DNA of 52,890 bases, taken from Caldisericaceae bacterium. Lineage in GTDB: Bacteria; Caldisericota; Caldisericia; Caldisericales; Caldisericaceae. This document shows, in pieces, positions 1 to 11,900 of this stretch. The translations under genes and the position numbers were made by a program. Below the pieces are notes generated by a model. The model did not search any database, had not been told where the DNA came from, and worked only from the letters and a program-made list of their open reading frames with translations. The stretch's first letter is position 1. Every line of letters starts with the position of its first letter. The DNA is taken from the NCBI GenBank assembly GCA_036574215.1, contig JAINCR010000049.1, positions 1 to 52,890 of the forward strand, given 5' to 3'.

Positions 1-113
1 GCAAGAACTTTGGTAATAGCAGCAGTAAGAGTAGTTTTACCATGATCAATATGACCAATGGTACCAATGTTTACATGCGGCTTTGCTCTTTCAAATTTTT
101 CTTTAGTTGCCAT
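1..113 (-). CDS. tuf: Elongation factor Tu, N-terminal fragment (cut by window edge)
   Basis: Only the first 37 codons are visible. They read [20 protein letters not shown] and continue with the P-loop [12 protein letters not shown], which is diagnostic of EF-Tu, the GTPase that delivers aminoacyl-tRNA to the ribosome. The ATG is preceded by a clear AGGAGG about 4 nt upstream, inside the 9-nt gap after the fusA stop. Position after rpsL-rpsG-fusA is the classical str operon order. The rest of the gene lies beyond base 1, so nothing can be said about domains 2 and 3. Confidence 0.97.
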   Translation of the reverse strand, partial: MATKEKFERAKPHVNIGTIGHIDHGKTTLTAAITKVL

Positions 114-122
114 GTTTACCTC

Positions 123-2201
123 CTAAATTTCTCCTTTGGCTTTTTTAATAATTTCTGTTTGTATTTGAGAAGGAATTCTTTCGTATCTTTCAAAAACCAT
201 GGAGAAAGAACCTCTTCCCTGTGTAATCGTTCTTAAAATCGTTGTATATCCAAACATTGTCTCAAGTGGAATAGTTGCCTTAATAACAACAGTATTTCCC
301 CTTTCAATTATCCCATTAACATTACCTCTTCTTGAATTTACACTATTAATAACTTCTCCTAAAAATGTCATCGGAACTATAATTTCAACATTCATAAGAG
401 GCTCAAGTAAATAAGGAGAAGCTCTATCAACTGCTTCCTTAAATGACTTTGATGAGGCAATTTTAAAAGCAAGCTCCGAAGAATCTACAGGATGATATGA
501 GCCATCCACTAATTCTACATAAACTCCGTAAACAGGAAAACCTAAAAGCGGTCCATTTTCTGCGGCAAGTTTTACACCCTCTTCTATTGATGGAATAAAG
601 TCTTTAGGTATAATTCCACCTTTGGTTTTATCCTCGAAAACAATTCCTTTATCAAGATCAGTTGGAGAAATCCTTAAAACTACATGCCCATATTGGCCAT
701 GACCACCTGTTTGCCTAATATACTTTCCTTCGGCTGTTGCAGAATTAGAAATAGCTTCTTTATATGCAACTTGTGGCTTCCCTACTCTTGCTTCAACCTT
801 ATACTCCCTTAAAAGCCTATCTATTATGATTTCAAGGTGCAGTTCACCCATTCCAGAAATTATTGTCTCTGAGGTATCTTCATCGTATTTAATCTTAAAA
901 GTAGGATCTTCAATTGCAAACTTTGCCAGTGCTTGAGAGAGCTTGTCTTGATCAGTGCTACTTTTGGGTTCTACAGCAATAGAAACAACTGGCTCGGGGA
1001 ATTTTATATCCTCAAGGATAATGGGATTATTTACATCAGAAATTGTATGGCCCGTATAGGCATTTCTTAGTCCAATAACTGCTCCAAGATCACCTGCAGA
1101 TATCGAATCTACATCTTCTCTTTTGTTTGCATGTAATCTTAATAAACGTGCAACCCTCTGCTTTTCATCAGTTGTCGAATCTAATACATAACTACCTTTT
1201 TTAATAGTCCCAGAATAGACTCTAATAAAACTCAAGATACCCGAGTAGGGGTCAGCCATAACCTTAAACACAAGTGCAGCAAGCGGTCCATTTGGATCAG
1301 GCGAAAGTTTAATTTCATTAGAATCTTTTGTTTTCGCAATTGTATCTTCTCTATCAAGCGGTGAGGGTAAATATTCACAAATACCGTCAAGAAGCATCTG
1401 AATACCTTTATTCCTAAATGAAGAACCTACAACGATTGGAAAAGCAATTGTTTCGATAGTTGCTCTTCTTATTGCTTTTTTAAGAACATCTTTAGGGATT
1501 GTTCCAGTTTCAAGATAGAGTTCAAGGGCATCTTCATTAACATCTGAAACTGCTTCGAACATTTTCTCCCTGTATAAATTGAATTTTTCTTTATAATTTT
1601 CTGGAATATCAACTGTTTCGAATTCCTCGCCACTTTCGGAAGTAAAAATGTAGGCTTTATCTTCTATTAAATCAATAACACCCTTAAATTCATCCTGTTC
1701 TATAAGAGGAATCTGAACAGGAATTACTTTAATATTCAACCTTTCATTTATACTTGCAAGAGTATCCTCAAAAGATGCTCCAAGTCGGTCCATTTTATTA
1801 ATATAAATTATCCTTGGAACATGGTGGTTATTTGCCTGTCTCCAAACAGCTTCGGATTGTGCTTCAACCCCTTCAACAGCGGAAAAGATAACCACAGCCC
1901 CATCGAGAACTCTAAGTGACCTTTCAACTTCTGCCGTAAAGTCAACATGGCCGGGTGTATCGATGATGTTAATCTGATGTTCCTTCCAAAAACAGGTTGT
2001 AACTGCCGATTGAATAGTTATACCCCTCTCTTTTTCCTGGACCATCCAGTCCATTACGGTATTACCTTCATCTACATTACCAAGTTTGTAAGTTTTTCCT
2101 GTATAATAGAGGATCCTCTCAGTAGTGGTTGTTTTACCCGCATCAATATGAGCAATAATCCCAATGTTTCTTATTTTATTAAGAGGGGCACCATTACTCA
2201 T
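123..2201 (-). CDS. fusA: Elongation factor G
   Basis: Translocase GTPase of 692 aa, the usual EF-G length. The P-loop AHIDAGKT is at residues 17-24, switch I RGITI at 59-63, DTPGH with the catalytic His at 81-85, and NKMD at 135-138. Domain IV and V motifs are intact ([37 protein letters not shown] at the C terminus). It starts with ATG after GGTGA, 10 nt after rpsG, and is followed by tuf. It is the canonical EF-G, in contrast to the divergent paralog at 6953-8977. Nothing suggests that it is not the housekeeping copy. Confidence 0.98.
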   Translation of the reverse strand: MSNGAPLNKIRNIGIIAHIDAGKTTTTERILYYTGKTYKLGNVDEGNTVMDWMVQEKERGITIQSAVTTCFWKEHQINIIDTPGHVDFTAEVERSLRVLDGAVVIFSAVEGVEAQSEAVWRQANNHHVPRIIYINKMDRLGASFEDTLASINERLNIKVIPVQIPLIEQDEFKGVIDLIEDKAYIFTSESGEEFETVDIPENYKEKFNLYREKMFEAVSDVNEDALELYLETGTIPKDVLKKAIRRATIETIAFPIVVGSSFRNKGIQMLLDGICEYLPSPLDREDTIAKTKDSNEIKLSPDPNGPLAALVFKVMADPYSGILSFIRVYSGTIKKGSYVLDSTTDEKQRVARLLRLHANKREDVDSISAGDLGAVIGLRNAYTGHTISDVNNPIILEDIKFPEPVVSIAVEPKSSTDQDKLSQALAKFAIEDPTFKIKYDEDTSETIISGMGELHLEIIIDRLLREYKVEARVGKPQVAYKEAISNSATAEGKYIRQTGGHGQYGHVVLRISPTDLDKGIVFEDKTKGGIIPKDFIPSIEEGVKLAAENGPLLGFPVYGVYVELVDGSYHPVDSSELAFKIASSKSFKEAVDRASPYLLEPLMNVEIIVPMTFLGEVINSVNSRRGNVNGIIERGNTVVIKATIPLETMFGYTTILRTITQGRGSFSMVFERYERIPSQIQTEIIKKAKGEI

Positions 2202-2211
2202 TAAATTTCAC

Positions 2212-2682
2212 CTACCACCTTAAATGTGCATAAGATCTATTTGCTTCTGCCATCTTATGCAAATCAATTTTCTTCTTATATGCAGCACCTGTTTCATTTG
2301 CTGCATTAATAATTTCTTCAGATAACTTTTCTTCCATTCTCTTACCTTTTACCGATCTAGCTGCTGCAATTATCCACTTAATTGCAAGCTTTTGACCTCT
2401 TTCTTTTTCAATTTCTATTGGAATCTGATAAGTTGCACCACCAACTCTTCTTGGTTTAACTTCTACCAAAGGCCTTACTTTTTCCAATGCAAGTTCAAAA
2501 ATTTCAATAGGATCTTTACCCGTTTTTTCCTTAATAATATCGAACGAGGAATAAACAATTTTCTCTGCAAGGCTTTTTCTTCCTCCCTTCATCAAGTTGT
2601 TAATTAATTTAGCAACCATTACATGGTCGTAAATTGGATCTCCTTCAATTTCTCTTTTCGGCGCAGGACCTTTCCTTGGCAT
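2212..2682 (-). CDS. rpsG: 30S ribosomal protein S7
   Basis: A 156-aa protein beginning [12 protein letters not shown] and containing the S7 signature around GGRKSLAEKIVY and PRRVGGATYQIP, ending SYAHLRW. S7 nucleates assembly of the 30S head on the 3' domain of 16S rRNA. Its ATG overlaps the rpsL stop by one base (TAATG) and a GGAGGTG Shine-Dalgarno sits in the end of rpsL, so the two are translationally coupled. The length and the C-terminal extension are typical of bacterial S7. Confidence 0.98.
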   Translation of the reverse strand: MPRKGPAPKREIEGDPIYDHVMVAKLINNLMKGGRKSLAEKIVYSSFDIIKEKTGKDPIEIFELALEKVRPLVEVKPRRVGGATYQIPIEIEKERGQKLAIKWIIAAARSVKGKRMEEKLSEEIINAANETGAAYKKKIDLHKMAEANRSYAHLRW

Positions 2683-3065
2683 TATGCACCTCCAGTCTTG
2701 GGTTTTTTAGCACCATATTTTGATCTTCCACGTTTTCTTCCTTCAACACCAGCAGCATCGAGAGCACCTCGTATAATATGGTATCTTACACCAGGCAGGT
2801 CTTTTACCCTTCCGCCTCTTACCAATACCATGGAGTGCTCTTGAAGGTTATGTCCAATACCAGGTATATAAGCTATAACTTCCATACCATTTGTCAATCT
2901 TACTTTTGCGATTTTTCGCAAAGCAGAATTAGGCTTCTTAGGAGTCATTGTTCTAACTTGAATGCAAACCCCTCGCTTCTGGGGGCATCCTTCTAATGCC
3001 GGTGTTTTACTTTTTTCTTTTGCCCTTTTCCTAGGGCTTCTTACCAATTGATTAAAAGTAAGCAT
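2682..3065 (-). CDS. rpsL: 30S ribosomal protein S12
   Basis: A 127-aa decoding-centre protein: [20 protein letters not shown] at the start, [13 protein letters not shown] at 39-51 and [13 protein letters not shown] around 84-96. Lys43 and Lys88, at the E. coli streptomycin-resistance positions, are the sensitive wild-type residues. It is the first gene of the str operon and has its own promoter at 3101-3128 and an AGGAGG at 3071-3076. The expected downstream genes rpsG, fusA and tuf follow directly. Confidence 0.98.
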   Translation of the reverse strand: MLTFNQLVRSPRKRAKEKSKTPALEGCPQKRGVCIQVRTMTPKKPNSALRKIAKVRLTNGMEVIAYIPGIGHNLQEHSMVLVRGGRVKDLPGVRYHIIRGALDAAGVEGRKRGRSKYGAKKPKTGGA

Positions 3066-3100
3066 TGCATCCTCCTATCCAATTTTTCACATAACAAAAA

Positions 3101-3128
3101 ATTATACCAAAATAAAATTAAATGTCAA
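3101..3128 (-). promoter_or_regulatory. Sigma-70-type promoter of the str operon
   Basis: Reading the minus strand, a perfect TTGACA (3123-3128) and a perfect TATAAT (3101-3106) are separated by 16 nt. Transcription would start near 3094, giving a leader of about 30 nt before rpsL. It lies in the 72-nt gap after rpoC. I see no terminator hairpin in that gap, so rpoC transcripts may also read through into rpsL. Confidence 0.85.
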
Positions 3129-3137
3129 TAATAAAAT

Positions 3138-6100
3138 TCATTCTTCAAATTCCATATTTGTGCCTGCAGGTATTTTCTTACCAACAATAATTGATTCTTT
3201 CATTCCTCTTAAGAGGTCTATTTTTCCTTTAATAGCTGCCTCAGCAAGCACTCTTGGTGTTTCTTGGAATGAAGAGGCAGAGAGGAAACTATCAGAGGAA
3301 AGAGCAGTCTTTGTAATACCTTGGACCAAAAGCTTAAATTTTGCAATGTTCTTCCCTTCAGCCAGTGCTCTTCTATTCTCCATCAATACTTTTTCTCTAT
3401 CAACAATTTCTCCGTTGTAGAAGTTAGTATCTCCAGAATCAACTACTAATACTTTATCAAACATTCTCTTCAAAATAACTTCAATGTGCTTAATGTTAAT
3501 ATCCACTCCTTGAGACTTGTAAACTTTTTCAATTTCCTGCACAAGATATTTTGCAGTAAAATTCAAACCCTTAATTTCAAGTATCTCTTTAGGATCAAGA
3601 GGTCCTTCACTTAAGATATCTCCTATTCTTACATTATCTCCTGTTGAAACTTTTATCTTTTTATCCCTTGGAGCTGTAATCTTTATCTTCTCTCCTTTAC
3701 TTGTAGTAATAGTGATAAGTTGCCTCAATTTATCAGATGTAATTTCTACTCTACCTGAAGCATTTGCAATGATTGCCTTACCCTTAGGGCTTCTTGCTGA
3801 GAAAAGCTCCTCAACTCTTGGTAGACCTTGTATAATGTCTTTACTTGCAACTCCTCCGGTATGGAAAGTTCTAAGAGTTAGTTGTGTTCCAGGTTCCCCA
3901 ATGGATTCTGATGCCACAACACCAACGGCTTCCCCAATTTTCACTACTTGCCTATTGGAAAGATCTATACCGTAACATTTTGCACATACTCCATGTTCAA
4001 CATTGCATGTTACAGGAGAACGGACTTTGACCTTTCTTATACCTAAACCTTCAATCCTCTTTGCAATCTCTTTTGTAATTAGTTCGTTCTTCTTAACTAC
4101 TAATTCTAACTTACCATCAAAAACATCAACATAGTCAATATTTAGTTCCTCTAAAATCTTCAAAACATTTTCGGTAACCTTTTTACCTTTATCTAAAACC
4201 ACTCCATTACTATCACGGATATCTTCAGCCAGTGTATGGCCAAGAGCCTTTTTATTTACTTTTATTTTCTTTACCTGTGCTGGAGCAAAAACATTCTCAG
4301 CTGCAAATCTTCCCCATATCTGCTCAGATAATGATATAACAGGTTTATCGTAGTTATTACCCTCAACAATAGGTTCTAATTCAATACCGTTAACGTAATC
4401 CTCTATAAGAATTGAGTTAATTTGAAGATCATCAAGCATTTTAGCTTGTTCAAAGGAAATAACGTCGCCTTTTTTAATAAAGGCTTTTCCGGTATTTACA
4501 TCAATAACATCTTCTTGTGCTATCTTATGAACAACCTTTGCTGAAAGTGGTTCTAATATCTCATCACCAATTTTTGTTGGTTTAACTCTTCTTAAAGAAC
4601 AATCATCTTCTTTAACAATAATTTCATGTGCAACATCAACAAGCCTACGTGTTAAATAACCAGAATCCGCTGTTCTTAATGCAGTATCGGCTTGCCCTTT
4701 TCTTGCACCATGTGTTGAAAGGAAATATTCTAGAACACTTAAACCTTCCCTTAAGTTAGAAAGGATTGGAAACTCAATAATTTTTCCTGTAGGTCCAGCC
4801 ATTAGACCCCTTATGCCTGCCATTTGCGTAATCTGGCTAGGATTTCCTCTTGCCCCAGAAATAGCCATCATATAAACAGGGTCGAAGTCGTTAAAATTGT
4901 TAAAAACCAGTTGCTGGATATTTTCAGCTGCTTTTCTCCAAATATCAACAACTGCTTCGTATCGTTCGCCTTCATTTTTGAGACCGTTTTGGTATAACTC
5001 TTCAATATGATCAACAGATTTTTGAGCTTCTTCTATAAATTTCACTCGTTCTTTCGGAATTTTAATATCATCAAGTCCAATACTTACTCCACTAACGGTT
5101 GCAAATTTAAAACCTATTTCTTTTAGATTATCAAGAAGTATATCTGTCTTAACAATACCATACCTATCATAAAAGTCAGAAATGATCTTTTCTAATTGTT
5201 TCTTCCCAACTACCTCGTTAATGAATGGATAATCGTCTTCACCATTAGAGAATACACCATCTCTTATTTTCGCATTGAAAATCACACGCCCAACGGTTGT
5301 CGCGACTGTTTCTCCCCTGAAATAAAATTTAATCTTATCGTGAAGTGAGAATGTGCCTCTTTCGTAAAGTAATTCCACAAGGTATGGATTATCATAGATA
5401 TGCTTAGTTTTTAATTTACCATCCTTTTTCTCAAGTGTAAGGTAGTAAATGCCAATAACCATATCCTGAACAGGAGTATCAAGAGGACCACTATGAGCGG
5501 GGGAAAGAATATTATTCGAGGAGAGCATAAGTGATTTTGCTTCCATTTGAGATTGTAAAGACAAAGGTAAATGGATAGCCATTTGGTCTCCATCGAAGTC
5601 TGCATTAAAAGGTGTGCATACAAGAGGGGAAATTTGAATTGCTTTACCTTCTATAAGCACAGGTTTAAAAGCTTGTATACTCAGTCTATGTAGAGTTGGA
5701 GCTCTGTTGAGTAAAACAACATAGTTTTTAGAAAGATCTTCAACGGCTTTCCATACTTCTTCTGTTGGGTTTTCAATTAATTCTTTTGCCTTCTTCTTGT
5801 TGTATCCTAATTTTGAAAGTTCGTAGGTTACGAAAGGTTTAAATAACTCAAGCGCCATTTCCTTGGGGACACCACACTCATCAATTTTCAATTCTGGGCC
5901 AACAACTATTACCGCTCTACCTGAATAATCAACTCTTTTTCCAAGAAGGTTTTCCCTAAATCGACCCTCCTTACCTTTTAGGATATCTGTAAGGGACCTT
6001 AACGGCCTTTTGTTAGCATTAACCACTGGGTAAGGTCTTCTTCCATTATCAAATAAGGCATCAACAGCTTCTTGGAGCATTCTTTTCTCATTATCAAGCA

Positions 6101-6944
6101 TGATATCTGGTGCTTCAACTTCATATAGTTTCTTCAAACGGTTATTTCTATTGATAACCCTTCTATACAACTCATTTAAATCATCAGAAGCATACTTACC
6201 ACCTTCAAGAGGCACTAAAGGTCTAAGGTCTGGTGGAATAACAGGAATAGCCGTAAGCACCATATCTTCGGGCTTTCTATTATTTTCCAATAACCCATCT
6301 ACCACACTTAAAAGTCTGACTGCGGCTATTTTTTCTTGGGTTGTTCCGCTATTAATTTGCTTAGTAGCTTTATCCTTTAATTCCTTCAAGTCAACTTTTT
6401 CAAGAAGCTCTTTTATTGCTTCTCCGCCTTTCTTTGCAACAAAATCAAGGTTTTCTTCAAACTTAAATGTGTAATATTCTTCTTCAGAGAGAACTTGTTT
6501 ATAACGGAGTTTTGTCTTTTTAGGATCTGTTACCACATACGACACAAAGTAGATTATTTTTTCAATATCAGTTGATTTCATATCAAGAAGAAGTGCAATA
6601 TAGTTGATGTTGTTTTTAAAATACCAGATATGAACAATAGGAGTTGCAAGCTCAATATGACCAAATCTCTCCCTTCTTACGCTAGAAGGAAGTATTTCGA
6701 CATGACAGTTAGGACATGTAAGTCCTTCGTGCTGTTTTCCTTTTAATTTTCCGCAGTGGCATTGATAAGAGTGAATAGGACCAAAGATTTTTTCACAGAA
6801 TAAACCATCTGGCTCTGGTAAATAGTTTCTATAACTATAAGTGTCTCCCCTCTTTACCTCTCCTTTAGACCAGTCTCTTATCTCTTGAGAAGAGGCAAGA
6901 AGTATTTTTAAAGCCTTTATATCTACCTTATTCAAAAAAGTCAC
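3138..6944 (-). CDS. rpoC: DNA-directed RNA polymerase subunit beta'
   Basis: A 1268-aa catalytic subunit. The N-terminal zinc site uses Cys62, 64, 77 and 80. The Mg2+-binding NADFDGDQ is at 447-454, and the second zinc site is seen in CSLRRV and [13 protein letters not shown]. It is compact and lacks the large lineage inserts of E. coli beta'. The start is ambiguous: GTG at 6944 sits directly against a GGGG run, whereas an in-frame TTG at 6935 has AGGGGGTG at about 6-nt spacing and gives 1265 aa ([10 protein letters not shown]). It follows the EF-G-2 gene by 8 nt, so rpoB and rpoC are not adjacent here. Confidence 0.97.
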   Translation of the reverse strand: MTFLNKVDIKALKILLASSQEIRDWSKGEVKRGDTYSYRNYLPEPDGLFCEKIFGPIHSYQCHCGKLKGKQHEGLTCPNCHVEILPSSVRRERFGHIELATPIVHIWYFKNNINYIALLLDMKSTDIEKIIYFVSYVVTDPKKTKLRYKQVLSEEEYYTFKFEENLDFVAKKGGEAIKELLEKVDLKELKDKATKQINSGTTQEKIAAVRLLSVVDGLLENNRKPEDMVLTAIPVIPPDLRPLVPLEGGKYASDDLNELYRRVINRNNRLKKLYEVEAPDIMLDNEKRMLQEAVDALFDNGRRPYPVVNANKRPLRSLTDILKGKEGRFRENLLGKRVDYSGRAVIVVGPELKIDECGVPKEMALELFKPFVTYELSKLGYNKKKAKELIENPTEEVWKAVEDLSKNYVVLLNRAPTLHRLSIQAFKPVLIEGKAIQISPLVCTPFNADFDGDQMAIHLPLSLQSQMEAKSLMLSSNNILSPAHSGPLDTPVQDMVIGIYYLTLEKKDGKLKTKHIYDNPYLVELLYERGTFSLHDKIKFYFRGETVATTVGRVIFNAKIRDGVFSNGEDDYPFINEVVGKKQLEKIISDFYDRYGIVKTDILLDNLKEIGFKFATVSGVSIGLDDIKIPKERVKFIEEAQKSVDHIEELYQNGLKNEGERYEAVVDIWRKAAENIQQLVFNNFNDFDPVYMMAISGARGNPSQITQMAGIRGLMAGPTGKIIEFPILSNLREGLSVLEYFLSTHGARKGQADTALRTADSGYLTRRLVDVAHEIIVKEDDCSLRRVKPTKIGDEILEPLSAKVVHKIAQEDVIDVNTGKAFIKKGDVISFEQAKMLDDLQINSILIEDYVNGIELEPIVEGNNYDKPVISLSEQIWGRFAAENVFAPAQVKKIKVNKKALGHTLAEDIRDSNGVVLDKGKKVTENVLKILEELNIDYVDVFDGKLELVVKKNELITKEIAKRIEGLGIRKVKVRSPVTCNVEHGVCAKCYGIDLSNRQVVKIGEAVGVVASESIGEPGTQLTLRTFHTGGVASKDIIQGLPRVEELFSARSPKGKAIIANASGRVEITSDKLRQLITITTSKGEKIKITAPRDKKIKVSTGDNVRIGDILSEGPLDPKEILEIKGLNFTAKYLVQEIEKVYKSQGVDINIKHIEVILKRMFDKVLVVDSGDTNFYNGEIVDREKVLMENRRALAEGKNIAKFKLLVQGITKTALSSDSFLSASSFQETPRVLAEAAIKGKIDLLRGMKESIIVGKKIPAGTNMEFEE

Positions 6945-6952
6945 CCCCTAAT

Positions 6953-8977
6953 TTATTCTGCTTCTTCTTTTTTATTCATTTGAGACTCTTGGATTATTTT
7001 TTCAGCAATTTTAGGTGGAACAGGCTCATAATGTGAATGCTCCATCCTAAATTCACCAGTCCCCTGAGTGATTGAATTGAGGTCATTTGCATAATTTAAC
7101 AATTCTGCAAGAGGGACATAAGCTTCTATTATCTGCTTACCATTTTCTGATTTCATTCCAAGGACTCTTCCTCTCTTTGCGTTCAGATCACCAATAACAT
7201 CACCCATATACTGCTCATCAACTATCACAACAATGCGTTCAATAGGTTCTAGAATAATGGAATTTCCTTGCTCTAATGCTTTCTTAAATGCCATAGAACC
7301 TGCAATTTTGAATGCAAGTTCTGAAGAGTCAACAGGATGATAAGATCCATCTACAACGGCTATGCCTACATCGATAACCGGATAGCCTGCTAGTATTCCT
7401 GCTTCCATAGCTTCTTTAACACCTTTTTCTACGGCTGGTATATACTGTTTCGGGATTGCCCCTCCAAATATTCTGCTTTCAAAGCTATACTCTTTTCCCC
7501 TCTCAAGAGGTTCAACTTCAAGGAAACAGTGACCGTATTGACCATGACCACCTGTCTGTTTCTTGTATTTACCTTCAACCTTTACTTTGGTAGTAATAGT
7601 TTCTCTGTAGGGAACTCTTGGCTGAGTGAGGGTAATATTCACATTGTATCTACCACTTAGTTTTTCCATTATAACTGAGAGATGTGTTTCACCAATTCCA
7701 GAAATAAGTTGTTCTTTTGTTTCTAAATTCTTGGATATTTTTACAGTTGGATCTTCTTCCGTAATTTTAGAAAGTCCTAAACTCATCCTATCTTCATCGG
7801 TTTTTGTCTTTGGACGCATTGCACGGGTAAGCATGGGTTCTGGAAAATCAATCTTGGGTAAATCTATTGGGTTATCACTATCACAAAGAGTATCATTTGT
7901 CTGAGTTACGGTAAGTTTTGTTATTACGGCAATATCACCTGCAATTACCTCGTCCACAGGTTCTTGAACACTACCAGTAAGATAGACTATTTGTCCAGTT
8001 TTCTCTACAACACCCTTTGAGGAGTTATACACTGTTGCATTCGACTTAAGAACACCAGAATAAACTTTAGTAAAAGAAAGCTTACCTACGTAAGGATCTG
8101 AAAGCGTTTTAAATACAAAAGTAGAGAAAGACTCGTCAGTAGAAATCTTCCTTGTTTCTTCTTGTTTATTTGTTGGGTTGATACCTTTTACTTCGCCCAG
8201 GTCTTCTGGACTAATCATTACATCCGTAATGAAATTGAGAAATTCATCAATACCTACAAGATTCAACGCCGACCCGAAAAAGATAGGGTAGAAGTTACCT
8301 TTCATGTATGCTTTCTTCAAACCAGTATTTACTTCGTCTAAAGTCAATTCTTCACCACTAAGATATTTTTCAAGCATTGCATCATCGTTTTCAGCAGCAA
8401 TTTCATAAATAGCATGTTTGTAATTTTCATGTTGAGTGTCCTCAAAAATTGAACTCACTTTTGTAAATTTTCCATTCTCAAAAACAGGATAATTAAGAGG
8501 GATAGCCTTATATCCAAAGAAATCACTTATATGGTTTAGTAAAGCCGATAAATCAGTTCCTTCAATATCAAGTTTATTAATAAAGATTGCGCGTGGTTTA
8601 TTCTCAACTTCAAGGAACTTCCAGTATTTTTTCGTTTGCACTTCAATACCAGAAGAAGCGTTTATAAGCAGAACTCCATTTTCTGCTGCCCTAATACCAC
8701 TTAAAACCTCAGCTACAAAATCTGCATAACCAGGTGTATCTAAAAAATTAATCTTATTTCCTTTATGCTCTACAGGTATCAATGAAAGACTAATACTAAA
8801 TTTTCTATTTTTTTCCTCAGGCTGATAGTCAGAAACTGTGTTGCCATCTTCAACTCTACCCATTCTCTGGATGAACTTTTTCTTAAATAAAATTGCTTCT
8901 AAAAGTGTAGTTTTGCCTGCATTACCATGAGAAACAAGCACTACATTTCTAATTTTCTTAGTTTCCTGAACCTTCAT
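6953..8977 (-). CDS. EF-G-like translational GTPase, EF-G-2 family
   Basis: A divergent EF-G paralog of 674 aa. The P-loop SHGNAGKT is at residues 16-23. Switch I reads KFSISL instead of RGITI, and the G3 motif is DTPGY (80-84), with Tyr84 where EF-G has its catalytic His. The C-terminal half keeps [29 protein letters not shown] and EHSHYEPVPP. These are the hallmarks of the Thermus EF-G-2 family, whose members bind GTP and the ribosome but whose cellular role is unsettled. I chose ATG 8977, which has GGGAGGAG at ideal spacing. A TTG at 9004 would add nine residues and overlap rpoB. It lies between rpoB and rpoC, with tiny gaps on both sides, so it is almost certainly co-transcribed with them. 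Confidence 0.93.
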   Translation of the reverse strand: MKVQETKKIRNVVLVSHGNAGKTTLLEAILFKKKFIQRMGRVEDGNTVSDYQPEEKNRKFSISLSLIPVEHKGNKINFLDTPGYADFVAEVLSGIRAAENGVLLINASSGIEVQTKKYWKFLEVENKPRAIFINKLDIEGTDLSALLNHISDFFGYKAIPLNYPVFENGKFTKVSSIFEDTQHENYKHAIYEIAAENDDAMLEKYLSGEELTLDEVNTGLKKAYMKGNFYPIFFGSALNLVGIDEFLNFITDVMISPEDLGEVKGINPTNKQEETRKISTDESFSTFVFKTLSDPYVGKLSFTKVYSGVLKSNATVYNSSKGVVEKTGQIVYLTGSVQEPVDEVIAGDIAVITKLTVTQTNDTLCDSDNPIDLPKIDFPEPMLTRAMRPKTKTDEDRMSLGLSKITEEDPTVKISKNLETKEQLISGIGETHLSVIMEKLSGRYNVNITLTQPRVPYRETITTKVKVEGKYKKQTGGHGQYGHCFLEVEPLERGKEYSFESRIFGGAIPKQYIPAVEKGVKEAMEAGILAGYPVIDVGIAVVDGSYHPVDSSELAFKIAGSMAFKKALEQGNSIILEPIERIVVIVDEQYMGDVIGDLNAKRGRVLGMKSENGKQIIEAYVPLAELLNYANDLNSITQGTGEFRMEHSHYEPVPPKIAEKIIQESQMNKKEEAE

Positions 8978-8978
8978 T

Positions 8979-11900
8979 TTACTCCTCCCTTGAAGATTTT
9001 TCAAATTTTATTTTTTTATTTACTGGTTTTGGATACAATGGCTCCTTAATTTTTAACTCGGGTTTCTGGGAAGGCAATACCTTTAGGTCAATGGCAAGCC
9101 CACGGAGAGTTCTCTTAAGCACGTTGAACGATTCTGGGATTCCGGTGTCAAAGATCGTAATACCATTGGAAATTGCTTCATATGCCCTTTTTCTTCCTTC
9201 AAGATCATCAGATTTAATTGTTAACATCTCATGCAAAAGATTGGCAGCTCCATATGCTTCAAGTGCCCATACTTCCATTTCCCCTAATCTCTGCCCACCA
9301 AATTGAGCCTTACCACCAACTGGCTGCTGAGTAATGAGAGTATATTTACCCACAGCCCTCGCATGAATCTTGTCTTCAGCAAGGTGATTAAGTTTAAGAA
9401 AGTATGCTTCCCCAACTGTTACTTTATATTCAAAGGGTTTTCCAGTTCTACCATCATAAACTGTCATCTGACCTGATCCACTATAACCAGCTTTTTTAAG
9501 TAAATCTTTCACATCTTTTTCTGTTGCTCCAATAAAAGACGGAGTAACTACCCTTAGATTCAATTTTCTTGCTGCAATACCGAGGTTTGCTTCTAAGATC
9601 TGCCCTATATTCATTCTCGAAGGGACTCCAAGCGGGCTTACAATTACATCAATAGTAGTGCCATCTTCAAGATAAGGAAGATCCTCTTCTTCTACAATCT
9701 TACTGACTACTCCCTTATTACCATGTCTTCCTGCAAGTTTATCTCCTACTATGATCTTTCTCTTTTTCGCAACGAATATTTTTATAAGTTTTAATGCATT
9801 TTTCGTAAGTTCATAACCTTCTTCCCTTGAGAAAACTTCTACACCAATAACAACACCATCCTCACCTGGTGGAACAACAAACGAACTATTTTTTAAATTA
9901 CTATTTCTATTACTCCAAAGACTTCTCCAAATCTTTGCTTCATTTGATTCTTCCTCTTCTGGGAAAGGAGTAACCTTACCAACCAAAACATCGCCAGCCT
10001 TTACTTTAGAACCAACTTTTACAATACCCCTCTCATCAAGGAATCTAAGAGCTTCTTTTCTTACATCTTTTATGTCTGGCGTAAGTTCTTCCGGTCCTTG
10101 ATCGGTTTCATGAACTTCTACTGTGTATTCTTTAATATGTATAGAAGTAAATCTATCTTCCGAAACAAGCCTTCTACTAATAACAATAGCATCCTGGTAA
10201 TTATAACCATACCAGGATAGATATGCAATTAGAACATTGATGCCAAGGGCTGCTTCGCCATTCTTTGTTGCAAAACCATCTGCCAAAGGTTGGCCCTTTT
10301 TAACGATATCGCCCTTTTTAACAATCGGACGCTCGTTTCTACAGGTATCCTGATTTGTTCTCTCAAACTTTCTTAGTTTATAAACAACACTTTCTTTTAT
10401 TTCGATTTTTTTTATTCCAGCCTCAACAAGTTTACGAAGTTTATCGTAGTCAAGTATTTCTCCTTCATTTACAATTACTTCTTGAGCCTCATTTTTATAA
10501 GTTTTTGCAACTACTGTATCCAATATCTCTTCGTTAATTTTTCCTAAATTGAATGTTTCTACTTCCTGAGTAGAAAAAACCAATACATCTGTTATACCTT
10601 GAGCATATAGAGTTTTAAGAAGATCTTCAGTGAGAATTTCACTCATTCTAATTGTCTTCTTTGTATTTGTAAGTGTAGCAAAAAGACTTTTACCAATAAG
10701 GCTTTTACCAAGAGGAGTTAAGACGATTCTAAAAATAGGTTTTATTACAACTTCACCATTTTCTTCAACTTTAATCTCTTTTACCGCACTTTGTTCGTAA
10801 AGCCTATTAAACTTTGTGTCCGAAATTTTCTGTCCTTCATCAATGATAGGTTTACCCTTCTTGCTTAAAACAGTCTCTTTAGCAATAAGCCCAACAAGTG
10901 TTTCGTTTCTTTCTTTCTCAAAGAGATCTAACATTGAAAATTTCTGTATCTTTTCATTTTCAAGAATCGAAATTTGCTCTATCCCGTGAGTTATAAGTTT
11001 ATCAACAATTTGGCTTGTAATCTTTTCGCCTATAAACTTGTAATACTCTTCATTCTCCGGCTTTATGTCAAAAAGAACGACTTCTTTTTGCTTTATTCGG
11101 TTAAGAAGACTGTGCCTAAGGTCAGATGCTTCTCTATAGATAGAAACGACTTTGGTCTTACTAACATTTGGAACTATATGAATTTCATTACCATCAACAT
11201 AAGAAACAATTCCGTCGTATCCTGAAATAGGAAGGTCCATATCGTCAACTGCAACCTTTGATTCATACCCGGTAGAAACTCTTGGCAAATCAGGGTCTAA
11301 AAGAGGGACTGCCTGTCTTTGCATGTTACAACCCATTAGAGCCCTGTTTGCATCATCATGCTCAAGGAAAGGAATAAGAGAAGCCGATGGACTTATAACC
11401 TGTTGGGGGGAGACATCCATTAATTGAACCAGATTTTTATCAACATACTGAGGTAATATCTCTCCAAAGCCAGTCCTTCTTCTTGCAACGACTTGGTCGT
11501 CCAAAATTCGACCTTTTTCATCTATCCTAGTATTTGACTGAGCAATAATATATTTTTCTTCTTCATCAAAAGGAAGAAAAACAATTTCATCCAACACAAC
11601 ACCATCTTTAACTTTTCTGTAAGGAGTTGTTAAAAATCCGTATTCGTTAACAGATGCAAAGATAGTAGGTGAATTAATAAGACCGATATTCTGACCTTCT
11701 GGTGTTTCAATAGGACAAATTCTTCCGTAATGCGATGGGTGAACGTCTCTTACTTCGATTCCAGCTCTTTTCCTATGAAGACCTCCTGCTCCTAAAGAAG
11801 TTAAACGCCTTTTGTGGGTAAGAGAGGCAAGAGGGTTTGTCTCTTCCATAAATTGTGATAACTGGCTTACACCAAAAAATTGTCTTAGTTGGCCAGTGAT

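Noticed and set aside
6100-6474. Plus-strand 124-aa frame opposite rpoC
   Set aside because: It lies antisense to conserved beta' sequence and has no independent coding support.
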